Of a stretch of 61,394 nt of DNA, positions 14,465 to 23,800 are shown piece after piece (within the stretch, counting starts at the first letter, position 1; each line of letters starts with the position of its first letter). Both the position numbers and the translations under genes were made by a program. This DNA is from Pigoraptor vietnamica (taxonomy: Eukaryota; Opisthokonta; Filasterea): the NCBI GenBank assembly GCA_943704525.1, contig CALSCQ010002417.1, forward strand, positions 1 to 61,394, in the 5' to 3' direction. The notes beneath the pieces are model-generated. The model did not search any database, was not told where the DNA came from, and saw only the letters and a program-made list of their open reading frames with translations.

Positions 14465-15340
14465 GTCTTCTAAGAGCGATCGCCCTCACACGCACGCAAG
14501 CGCAGGCCGCAAAAGTACGCGGGAGGCAGCGAGGGACGAAGCACCACTCGCGCACAACCCTCGACTGCTTCGTGCGCGCACACAACGAAACGCTTTGAAT
14601 GAAAAATCCGGCGAGAAAGAGATTCGAAGAGAGCGAAATGGAAATTTGGAATCGAAAATCGCTGAAACGCCCCAACGAAAAATGTTATGGCGCTTTTGAG
14701 CCCGCCACAAAACGGATGCCTGAAATTTCACCCTGATGCGATCTCAGCCATCCATTTGCATCTATCCTTCAAACTTCGCCTATGCGTGCGCGCATGCACG
14801 CAGAGTGTGTGGGTGTGCGTGGATGGTGGGCGCGAGAGAGAAAGAAAGGCGACAACGAGCGATGCGGAGAAACAAAAGGAAGTCGCTCTCTCCCTCTGCC
14901 GAAGATTGTTTTGCCCACAGCGTTGCTGAGTAGGGACTCTGCTCGACAACTGATTTGACTATTTCTCCAAATATACGTACATTTTCAATGTAATCCAAAT
15001 TAATTTTTCGCAGTGTCAACCGCCAAAACATTGGGGATTTCCCATATTTGGTATATCAAAGCGTGTGATACTAAAAATGGGTGTGCACGCGCATACTAAA
15101 CATAGCTGGACCCTAACAATTTACCGAGACCTCGGACGGTGAGGTCATGTCACGTGCCGCTGACACAGGCCGGCACGTGTGTGTGTGTGTGGGCAGTCGT
15201 GCGAGTCTATAGCTTGAGGGCACCCACGTGAGACACTCCCATGCTTGCTGCGTGCGCGGTTTAGAGCTGTTCGGCGCCTTTGTGTCTATTGTGCTCGCTT
15301 GCGCAACTGTTCAGACTTCGCCGGGGCGCTTTTCGCACCC
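14465..15340. promoter_or_regulatory. Divergent promoter region of CDC50 and TPR gene
   Basis: 876 bases between divergent starts. About 14940-15070 is AT-rich and carries TTTTCAATGTAAT at 14982-14994, identical to the element at 4460. Nearer the TPR gene there are three CACGTG E-boxes between about 15150 and 15235, two of them flanking the sequence GCCGGC. No protein gene is seen. Confidence 0.5.
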
Positions 15341-17170
15341 ATGTCGGCGCCAGCAGCGACGGCGCGATCGCGCCCATTTCCGGGCGACATTGCGCTCAAC
15401 ATCGACCTCTACCGCGAGGGTGCCGTTTTGCATCACGCTGCCGTGGTCGCACACATGCGCGGAGATTACGCAGAGTCGGAACGCAAGCACAGGGAAGCAC
15501 TGGCGTTGCGGAGGACGGACGCGTCGCCCGATGCATGCTACGACCTTGCGCAGACGCTGGGTGCGCTTTCGGGCACTCTCCTCAAGATGGACCGACACGA
15601 TGATGCCGCCGCGCCGTGCGAGGAGTGCATTGTCCATTACAACGACATCATCGAAATCTGCCGCGCGGACATGGCGGCCATTGCGCCGCTGATTGGGTGC
15701 ATTCGCGCACGCGTGCCGCCGCACGTGCTTCCCGCAGAGGCAGCGCCCATCGTGCCGGCGTGGATCGGCAACCCTCAGAACTATCACGGCGACGCCACGG
15801 GCGCTTGTCCTGTATCGCAGGAACTGCGCGATGCCTCCAAGTCGTCGTCGTCAACGTCCGCCTGTCCCCTCGGTTTCTCTGCGCCTCAGTCGTCGTCGAG
15901 CGAATCACCCCAACAGACTGCGTCCACACCTGCGTCGCGACCTCAGCCACCGAGCGGTTACAACGGCAGCCGACACAAGCCTGGGGCCAAGTCGAGTGAT
16001 CTCAACCGGCTCATCGCGGCGGCGGGCGACTTCAATGCAGGGCACGCGCATGCTGCGAAGGGCGCTCATGCGGACGCGGCCGAGTGCTTTGGGCGATGTG
16101 CGACGGTACGCAAGGAGGAGCTGGAGGACGACGACTGGTTCGAGGTGGCGCTGGCGTTGGCCGCACAGGGTCGGTGTCTGCTGCGCGCGGGCAACCTTAC
16201 CGCCGCATTTTCGGCGCTGTCAGAGTCTCTCGCCGTGTACACGAGCGTCATTGACGCGATGCACGCGAACGCGTCGGGCTTCCTCGTGTTCCTTGCGGAC
16301 GTCCGCAACCGGCAGCAGCGGTTCGATGATGCCGAGCGCCTGCTGCTCGACGCCCTGCGCCTCGTCGTCCTCATCCCTGGCAAGCCCATGGAGTCGTACA
16401 CGCACATGAAGCTCGCGGAGCTGTACGAGGGGGAGGGACGCATCGCCGACGCCCTCTCGCGGTACGAGCAGGCGGTCGACACGATGTACCCTCACCAGCT
16501 CAAGGCGCCCAAGGGTGCGGACCTGCTCAACCGGCTCGGGTGCTGCCGCATGGCAGTCGCGAATGCGCTGCTTGCGTCGGGTGAGGAGTGCGACGCGATT
16601 GCTAGCGCAGTGGGCCGGCGCGCGGACGGCGCTGCTCCGGAGGGTCACGTGCCTACGAAGGCAGAGCGACAGGCGCAGGCCGTGCGGCTGTTCAACGCTT
16701 CGCTTGAAACGTTCTCGCGCGCCGAAGCGACTTACGCACGGTTGTTTGGGCCGTCGTACGTCGAAATTGCGACGGTGAACGCGAACGCGGCGGAGGCGTT
16801 GCAGGCGCTGGGCCGGTTGGACGAGGCCCTCGCCAAGCACGCTGCGGCGCTGGCCATTCGGGAGAAGGCGCACGGCGTCTGCCACCCGCTTGTCGCGTAC
16901 GCGCACTTTGGGCGCGGAAAAGTATTGCTTGAGATGGAGAAGTTCGGCGTTGCGAAAGAGGCGTTTCTCTCTGCGGGCAAGGCGATTGGGATGCGCGTTG
17001 ACTCGATCGACGAGGCGCTCGAGGGATTTGCGCCGTTCATGGCGGCCATGCAGGGCGGTGGGGACGCGCAGTTTGACGTCGTTCAGCAGATTCTCTACGG
17101 GCTCTACGAGGCGCGAATTGGGCTGTCGAATGCGGCGGAGGCAGCCGCGTCGTCTGTCCAGGGGCCGTGA
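15341..17170 (+). CDS. Intronless tetratricopeptide-repeat protein, function unknown
   Basis: A 609-residue TPR protein in one exon. TPR-like helical pairs are visible at residues 20-110 (GAVLHHAAVVAHMRGDYAES, then QTLGALSGTLLKMDRHDDA), 230-400 (AAKGAHADAAECFGRC, ALALAAQGRCLLRAGNLTAA, LAELYEGEGRIADALSRYEQ) and 470-570 (AEALQALGRLDEALAKHAAA, LAIREKAHG). Between the first two blocks lies a Ser/Pro-rich linker holding two Cys-Pro motifs, GACPVS near residue 155 and ACPLGF near 176; CP dipeptides of this sort bind haem in some regulators, but nothing else supports that here. It is probably a scaffold, and the partner is unknown. I chose the ATG at 15341; an in-frame ATG at 15245 would add 32 residues. 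Its stop codon lies inside a tandem duplication that continues downstream. Confidence 0.85.
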   Translation: MSAPAATARSRPFPGDIALNIDLYREGAVLHHAAVVAHMRGDYAESERKHREALALRRTDASPDACYDLAQTLGALSGTLLKMDRHDDAAAPCEECIVHYNDIIEICRADMAAIAPLIGCIRARVPPHVLPAEAAPIVPAWIGNPQNYHGDATGACPVSQELRDASKSSSSTSACPLGFSAPQSSSSESPQQTASTPASRPQPPSGYNGSRHKPGAKSSDLNRLIAAAGDFNAGHAHAAKGAHADAAECFGRCATVRKEELEDDDWFEVALALAAQGRCLLRAGNLTAAFSALSESLAVYTSVIDAMHANASGFLVFLADVRNRQQRFDDAERLLLDALRLVVLIPGKPMESYTHMKLAELYEGEGRIADALSRYEQAVDTMYPHQLKAPKGADLLNRLGCCRMAVANALLASGEECDAIASAVGRRADGAAPEGHVPTKAERQAQAVRLFNASLETFSRAEATYARLFGPSYVEIATVNANAAEALQALGRLDEALAKHAAALAIREKAHGVCHPLVAYAHFGRGKVLLEMEKFGVAKEAFLSAGKAIGMRVDSIDEALEGFAPFMAAMQGGGDAQFDVVQQILYGLYEARIGLSNAAEAAASSVQGP

Positions 17171-17406
17171 AATGGAGTCTGAGTGCTGAGTCCGGTGTTG
17201 GGTAATATAGGGACGTGTTGTAAGTCTTTTTATCCCCTTATTTGCAAGTGTGGCAGTGGATTGCTGACAACCCCCAGCCGCGTCGTCTGTCCAGGGGCCG
17301 TGAATGGAGTCTGAGTGCTGAGTCCGGTGTTGGGTAATATAGGGACGTGTTGTAAGTCTTTTTATCCCCTTATTTGCAAGTGTGGCAGTGGATTGCTGAC
17401 AACCCC
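17142..17406. repeat. Tandem duplication of about 133 bp spanning the TPR stop codon
   Basis: Copy 1 is about 17142-17274 and copy 2 about 17275-17406. They differ by one deleted A after the stop region, one deleted C and one substitution near the end. Copy 1 contains the last nine codons and the stop of the TPR gene; copy 2 lies wholly in the 3' flank. Confidence 0.95.
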
Positions 17407-17451
17407 AGCTGCTTTCGTTTTCTGCCGCCACTTGCTCCAACACATCACACT

Positions 17452-17553
17452 TACTCACGCACGCACACACACACACACACACACAGACACACACAGACAC
17501 ACACACACACACACGCACACACACACAGACACACACAGACACACACAGACACA

Positions 17554-17586
<33 letters not shown>

Positions 17587-17605
17587 GCACACACGCACGC
17601 AAACA
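17452..17605. repeat. Compound (CA)n / CAGA / (CG) microsatellite
   Basis: CA repeat with regular CAGA interruptions ending in a short GCGCGC run and further CA units. It lies in the convergent spacer between the TPR and NYN genes, just after the 133-bp duplication. The whole spacer (17171-17726) contains only these repeats. Confidence 0.95.
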
Positions 17606-17726
17606 CATACCCACTCTCTGTCATGTCCCACGGGTGTTCTCTTTTACGCGTTGTTTTACTTTTATGCTATATGCAATGCGCTTTCGTGTCGCAATACGCA
17701 ATTTCTACTTAAATATCTCCGCAACT

Positions 17727-19378
17727 CTATGCGGCGGGGCTTCGCCACGGCATCGTCGTCGCCGCAGTCGCACCAAGGAGCACGCGCGTGGGGGGCGCCA
17801 TTTCACCCCGACGCGCACACGCATCCATCGAGTGGCCCTTCTTCTCACACGTCGGGCAGAAGAGGTCTTGTTCGCCGTGTGCAAAGGTGCACTCAGCCGC
17901 CGTCTTGGCACACCGCGGATGTGCGTTACATAGGCGCGTCTTGACGAGGGGAAGCGGGCCACGGGTCTTGAAGGACGCGCGCTCCTCCTCGGTGTGGTAG
18001 TATGTGCAGCCCGACGGCTTGCAGACGTTGTGGCAATACCGGCCGTAACTGCAACGGAGCTGCGATTGGGAGAAAGAGAGGGCAGAATGGGTGAGTCGCT
18101 GCGTTTTTGCATCTGTGCACAAGCGCTCACAAAGCGGCTTACCTTGAAGTGCGGGCGACGCGCCGTCTTCGGCTTGGCGTGGTCGACCGTTCGAAACCCG
18201 TCGTCGTCACTGGAATGAGAGTTACTCCATACTGACGAACCGCTCCCACTCTCGCTTGCTCCGGTACGACTGGAGCGCTCGGGGCTATGGCTGGAGCGAT
18301 CCGACCCTTCGCCTTCGTCGCTATCATCGCCAGTGCGCACGTCGTCGTCCGTGTCCTCAAGCGCGGCGTAGGGGTTCATCGGCTGCGTCGACTTGCCATC
18401 CGCAAGCGCGCGTCCATTCTGCTGCCGGTACTGCGCGTACGACATCGCCGACGGCCACGCGCCCGCCTTTGCGTGCTCGATGATGTCCGTGGCGCAGTCC
18501 GCGAGCACCATATCCGGGGGAGCGGCGGTAAGGACTACGACGAGGTCGCCGTTGGGCTCGTGGTGGTGATAAAAGGGGAGCCGTGCGTTGCGCAGAACAG
18601 TGTTGACGGAGGGCGGGAGGGTGTTGGCGGCGCCGGGGAAGACGACGGACGTCGCTGCGGGGATGCGCTGTGACTTTGTGTTGAAGCGCGCGCAAAAGCC
18701 AACTTCGTCGAGGAAAGGGTCGAGAAAGCGGACCTCGAGCGGGACGCGGGCACGCACGGCGCCAAACTTGAGCGCGCTGTAGGTGCACTGCCAACTCCAC
18801 ACGGCGACGGGTAGTGCATCGAAGATTGCGATGTCCTCGGCGTCCTGTGCGAAGCCGCCGTCGCCAAGCACGAGGATGATGACGCTGTCGGAGGCCATCC
18901 GCATGACCTCGTGCAGCGTGCACGTGGCGGGGTCCAGCAGTACGGCGCCCGCAAACTTCTGAAATGCGATGCGGCCGCGCTGACGTTCGAGCTCTTCCTC
19001 CGTCAGAATGCTTGATAGATAGAGAAGGCTGTTCGCTACCCTCACCGCCGCGGTGGAGAGGCGCTTGTCAACGTCGACCTCCTTGCGCGTGTACGGCGAA
19101 CGCGAGTTAATGTTAACGACGTCGACATCCTCCCGAAATCGGCGCCACACCCCGTCTCTTGGGCTGTCCGACATTTCAGAGCAAAATACGTGACGCGAAT
19201 GCACAACCACATTCGCCTCGCGCTCGATCGTTTGGATGAGACCCCGCGCGTTGAGTCGCCATGTTGGATCGGATGAAGTGAGCAGTCCGAGTACCGCGGC
19301 TCGAGTTCGCTGGCCGCCAATCCAGGTGTTCGAAACGTCCACAAAAATGTGGGCTATTTTCTTGTCGCGGCAGAGCAT
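17727..19378 (-). CDS. NYN (PIN-like RNase) domain protein with CCCH zinc fingers
   Basis: Probably an RNA-binding endoribonuclease-like protein. Exons are 19378-18143 and 18059-17727, giving 522 residues. The N-terminus IAHIFVDVSNTWIGG is a typical start of a NYN domain with its first Asp near residue 14. KEVDVDKRLSTAA (about 97-110) and VIILVLGDGGFAQDAED (about 167-183) supply the other conserved acids, so the metal site looks complete. An acidic, Ser-rich linker follows. The C-terminus has two CCCH fingers, C-x8-C-x4-C-x3-H beginning CSYGRYCHNVC and C-x5-C-x6-C-x3-H beginning CNAHPRC. Then comes a CCHC knuckle, CPTCEKKGHSMDAC. The combination resembles RNA-decay nucleases of the NYN/CCCH kind (Regnase-like logic), but the order and linker differ and orthology is not claimed. 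Confidence 0.85.
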
Positions 19379-20319
19379 TTTCTTGAAATACTTGCTGTTG
19401 AAAAATTCGCACTGGGAAATCGGTCTTGTGTGCTTAGTCGATCAGAGTACAAACTGTATCAGTTGGTGGTTGCCCGGGGCCTTCACGCAGATGGAGGGAT
19501 ATTTATGCGATGCAATTGCGCAGTGTGCATGGGTGTAGCTCTGTGTGTGTGCGTGTGAGTGTGTGTGCGTGTGTGCGCGTGTGTGCGTGCGTGACAAAGC
19601 ACGTTACACTGGGTTATTTCGCGTCTGAGCGTGAAGGTGTGCAACCGAATGAATGCACACTGTGCAGCGGTGTAACACCGACTGACTGGCCAATCAGAAG
19701 TCGCCATGGCCGTGTCCGGACTGCTTGTTAAAACAATGTCACCAAGGGCGCTTATAGCTATAAGCGCCCTTGATGTCACGCGGAAGAGTGTTCGCGAAGC
19801 AACAAGAAGGCACTCGCACTCACGCAGCAAACTTTGTTGTGGTAATTTTTTCGTGTTCTTATTTTTTCGCCGCATCCCACGATTATTCAGACGTTGTGTC
19901 CTCATCACGCCATTAACCCGCTGTTATTCTCCCGGCTGCCAGGGGTACTGAACCCCTGCCGGCCGGCGGCCTCTCAGTCACTGAAGCGAAAGCTCGGCAT
20001 GACAAACATTGCTACACACTCGCCGGAGCTTTTCGTCGGTCGCGCCTCTAAGCATAAAAGATTGCTTAAGAGTAAAAGCTGGAAACTCTCAGAATCTCTG
20101 TCAGTATACTCTCACCTGTCCAGCGAGAGGGTGGGTTTTAGCGTAGAGCTCGGCGTACGCGTGTATATGAATTTCAGCGAGTGGTCCGCTGTTCCGATGG
20201 CAATCAGTTCGAATTGCCTTGACGAGCCGATCATCATCCGGGCAAACTATGTATTGTTGTCAACTAATGCTACTTTGTTTTCGGCGCAGGTTAAAGAGAA
20301 AAGAAAAGGAAAGAGAAAA
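19379..20319. other. Intergenic region with a perfect palindrome
   Basis: 941 bases upstream of the NYN gene and of the small zinc protein. It holds a GT-rich stretch (about 19540-19595), a CCAAT box in GGCCAATCAG (about 19687) and a 30-base perfect palindrome (19743-19772). An open frame continues upstream from the small gene to about 19894, but its composition looks non-coding. Confidence 0.6.
19743..19772. repeat. 30-bp perfect palindrome
   Basis: The left arm caagggcgcttatag is followed directly by its exact reverse complement, with no spacer. It could form a cruciform or be a binding site for a dimeric protein. No adjacent target-site duplication is evident. Confidence 0.95.
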
Positions 20320-20643
20320 ATGGACAATTATCACCACAACAACAGCATTTTCGTCAAGAACATCAGCGGGACGTCGCAGGAACGCTATGTTATCGACAGA
20401 CTCGCCCAAAAGTACTTCTCTCAGCTGGGATACCAGACCCAGTACTGCCAAGTGAAAGAGTGCCCCAACGAAGGCACGGCGACGGGCCACGTTCGTTACA
20501 CGGACGGTCGCAGAGACGTCCACGGATGGTACCTGACACGTCTCTGCCACGTGCACAACAGCTACGCGAATGTCGACCCCATGCCCTTGCGCGTCAACGC
20601 AGTCCTCATTTCTGTTGTCGATTTGCGAAAGCAATATGGCTGA
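20320..20643 (+). CDS. Small single-domain zinc-binding protein (HNH/treble-clef-like)
   Basis: A 107-residue open frame beginning MDNYHHNNSIFVKNIS. Its core reads YCQVKECPNEGTATGHVRY, then HGWYLTRLCHVHNSYAN. The spacing C-x4-C ... GHV ... WYLxxLCxxHN places two N-terminal cysteines and a C-terminal Cys/His pair as likely zinc ligands. The GHV ... LCxxHN pattern resembles small HNH-like or treble-clef proteins found as stand-alone genes in varied microbes; no function is known to me. The catalytic first His of an active HNH nuclease is not clear, so a structural role is as likely. The frame is open further upstream to about 19894, and a possible acceptor lies at 20288, so a longer protein or a 5' UTR intron is possible. 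Codon use is less GC-biased than in its neighbours. Confidence 0.6.
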   Translation: MDNYHHNNSIFVKNISGTSQERYVIDRLAQKYFSQLGYQTQYCQVKECPNEGTATGHVRYTDGRRDVHGWYLTRLCHVHNSYANVDPMPLRVNAVLISVVDLRKQYG

Positions 20644-20833
20644 ACCGACAGCGTTTGATGCGCCGCCCGCGTGTGCGTCTTTTTAGCGGAAGGTGTTGCG
20701 ATGAATGCAGCAACCAAGCGACCAAAACAGCAATCTACAAAATTGACAGCGTCATGACAACAGAAGTGCAACTTGTCACAACGGCAACGAAACCTTGCAA
20801 TAAGTTTCCGAGTCTCTATTGAGCCGTAATAAC

Positions 20834-23800
20834 TCATGCCGACAGCGACGTAGCCGCCACAGAGGCCGATCCCGACGACAGCGTCGACGAACGGCGCTCA
20901 ACGTCCATCGACTGCCGGGGACTCGCGGCCTCCGACGGCGGCGCGGACGGCGCGCGCTCGTTTTCGCGCTTCCCCGCAAACAGCGACACGACAAAGGCGT
21001 CCATCGTGACGTACACGAGGTGCCGGTTGAGCCGAGGGTGCTGCAGCATGTCGAAGATTCGCGTGATGCCGCGCACGCTGTTGTAACGGCCCACCATCCG
21101 CATGAGGGCATCCGGCATGCGACGCACCAGCTCGTTCTTCGCCTCGGCACGCGTTCGCTCCTTCTCCTCGTCCGTGCGCTCGCGCTTCCCACCCGACGGC
21201 CACCGTCCCTCCGGCCACATTGTGCGCGTAAGTCGCTCGATGAGACCGGCAATCTGCGGCTCCTCGGTGAGCCAGCGCATGTTCTCGACAATGTGGCGGT
21301 TGATGGCGCTGCCGTACGCTTGCTGCAGCACCTGCTTGAAGACGTACATCGCCTGTCGCCGCAGCCAGTGGTTGCGGTCGTTCAGGTCAAACACCTCGTC
21401 AACCACCGCGAGCACCGTATCCAGCAGAATCGACGCGTCTTCGGCCATGAAGAGATCGCCGTCCGACTCTGGGCCCCCCATGCTGACAGAATCGCCCTTG
21501 TCGCCCTTCGAGCTCTGCGGCGCGAGGGCAACGGCCGCCGCGGCCTGCAAATCGGCGCGGTTTCCCTTCTTCAGCCCTTCGCCATCCTCGCTCGGCCGTC
21601 GCTTCTCCCGCAGCGCCTTGAGTCGCTGCTTGACCGTGTTGGCCAGATTCTCCTGTGCACTCACGGCCTGCACGTGGTCGCGCGATGGCATCGCGACGCC
21701 GCCGAGGGGCTGCAGAAACTCGCGCACGTCGGACGTCTTCGACAGCAGCGAGTCCGAGAGCATCTGGTTGAGGTAGTGGTCCAGAGCGACGCGAATGAGT
21801 TCGCTGCCCTTCGACGACTTTTGCACTGGGAGGTCCATGTGGCGGACCTTCGCGAAGCGACCGCGGAGGCGCGTGTGCAGCTCCTGGAACTCGGCGTACG
21901 TGCGCATCGTGACCCATCCCTTTCGCCGCTCCTTGTCCCCACCGGACGACTCGACCTCGATAATGTACAGTGTGCGCGGCTTCGACTTTGCCGGCGTATC
22001 AATCTCAAAGCCCGTCACCGACGCCGTCAGCGTGTGCACGTCGCGGTCCTCCCCGAGCGCCGTCATCGACCGGAGATTGATCGCCTCCTTGTCCAGTTCC
22101 GCGATCTGCTCCTGCAGGTGCTTCACCTGCCGCTCCGCGCGCATGAGGTCCTTCTTGTTGTCCGTCTGCGCGGCGACGTTCGCGAGCTCCTCAATCTTGT
22201 TCGTCAGGAGCGCCTGCTGCTCGCGCACCATCGCAATGGCAGCGCCCACCGCGTGCTGTTCCTGGGGATCGAACCCGTCCCACAGGAGATTTCCCGTCGA
22301 CTTGTCGAAAATCTTCAGCGCATCGTTCGTGCCTATGTCTCCCGCGTGGTCGTATGCGATCGAATCCGCGAGGCTTTGAGACGCGCGGCGTTGCTCCGGC
22401 GTCGTCGCCGCTCCCGTGTACGAGTAGATCCCATTCGTCGAATTCACGATTTCCCTCGCCAATGCCACTCCCCCAGGCGGCGCCGACACCGTGCGCGCCG
22501 CTCGACGCTCCTTGGGCATGGGCACGCTGGTCGTCACCGCCGGCAGCGGCTGCAGTTCCTCGTCGTCGAAGAGCGATTCGCGGCTAACCGACGCCGAGTT
22601 GGGCGCAGGTGCGTCCAGATTGTGGGTCGAAAGGCCAGCCAAATTCGTGTTCGACCCAAAGCCGACGCGGTTCACGATGCTGGTGAGCGTGTTGAACGTG
22701 TTCGTGAGGGGGTTCGACGCTCCGGGACCCACGACCGCAACTGCGCCGCTCCCAGCGCCCCCGCCGCCGTCTGAGTCGGAATCGTCGGACACAGGCGGGT
22801 CGTTGCCGTGCACGAGCCGCCACTCCTTCGTGTAGGCCTTGTAGTCGCGGCTGCGGCGGAACTTGGGAAAGTAATTCTCCTTCATCCGCCGGTACGCGAT
22901 TTCCTGCACGCGCAAGAACGAGTTGGCGCTCAGGCCGTCCTCGGTGCGGTCCTTGAGTGCGCCCTCGAGCGCGACGACGACGCTCTTGTCCACGCGCACG
23001 TGGTACGGCGCGCCGGGTGCAAAGTGCATCGTGAAGATGCTGAACGCCTCCTGCCGGCAGTTTTGCTGGAACTCTTCGTCGCGCAGCATCTCTGGGGACG
23101 CCGTGACGATCGACTGACGGAAGTTTTCCGCGTTGACCCACAGCTGCAGCCAATTGCTCCCTCCGCGCCGCTCCATGTAATCCATGAAATACATGAAGGC
23201 GTCGTTGTTGTGCAGGGCATCGTCGAGAGACCGCGCAAATTTGGGCGGCGCCGCCTCGTCGGCCACGTCCGCGTCCCGCTTGCCGTCTTTTCGCGCGTCC
23301 TTCCCCATGCTCGGCACGCGCCTATGGCCACCAGGCGATGTTGCGGCGCGCCCAATCGACCCCACAGAGTTCGACGGCTGAAGCATGCGAAGGCCGTCGT
23401 CCTCCTCCTCGTCCGCATTCTCCACGCTGATGGTCGGCTGCGCGGCTGCAGTGCGATTGGGCGACACGGTACTCGGGAGCTGCACGGGCTTGAGAGGCAT
23501 CAGGGCGCCCGTCATGTCCGAGAGGTCGCACTCGCCGTCAAAGTCGTCGAAGGGATTGCGGCCGAGCGTGTGGAGCGAATTTCCGTGCGACGACACGCGC
23601 GCGAGGCCGCCGGAAGGCGTCTGCTCCATCTCGCCCGCACCGAGATCGCCGGGAATGACAATATCGACTTTGGGCACCGACGAGAGACCCGCCGACGTCG
23701 ACCTCCGCGACAGCGAAGCAGGCGACCCCGCAGCAGACGCGGCTGCCTGCGCTGCTGCAGCCGCCGCCGCCGCCACTGCGGCCTCCTGCGCGGCGATTGC

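Noticed and set aside
16220-17614. 464-codon minus-strand open frame with repeated GCQQSTATLANKGIK segments
   Set aside because: Antisense to the TPR gene. The internal repetition is only the translated 133-bp duplication, and its start lies in a CA microsatellite.
20819-22774. 651-codon plus-strand open frame
   Set aside because: Antisense shadow of the sorting nexin's last exon. Its composition is Arg-rich and it has no recognisable domain.
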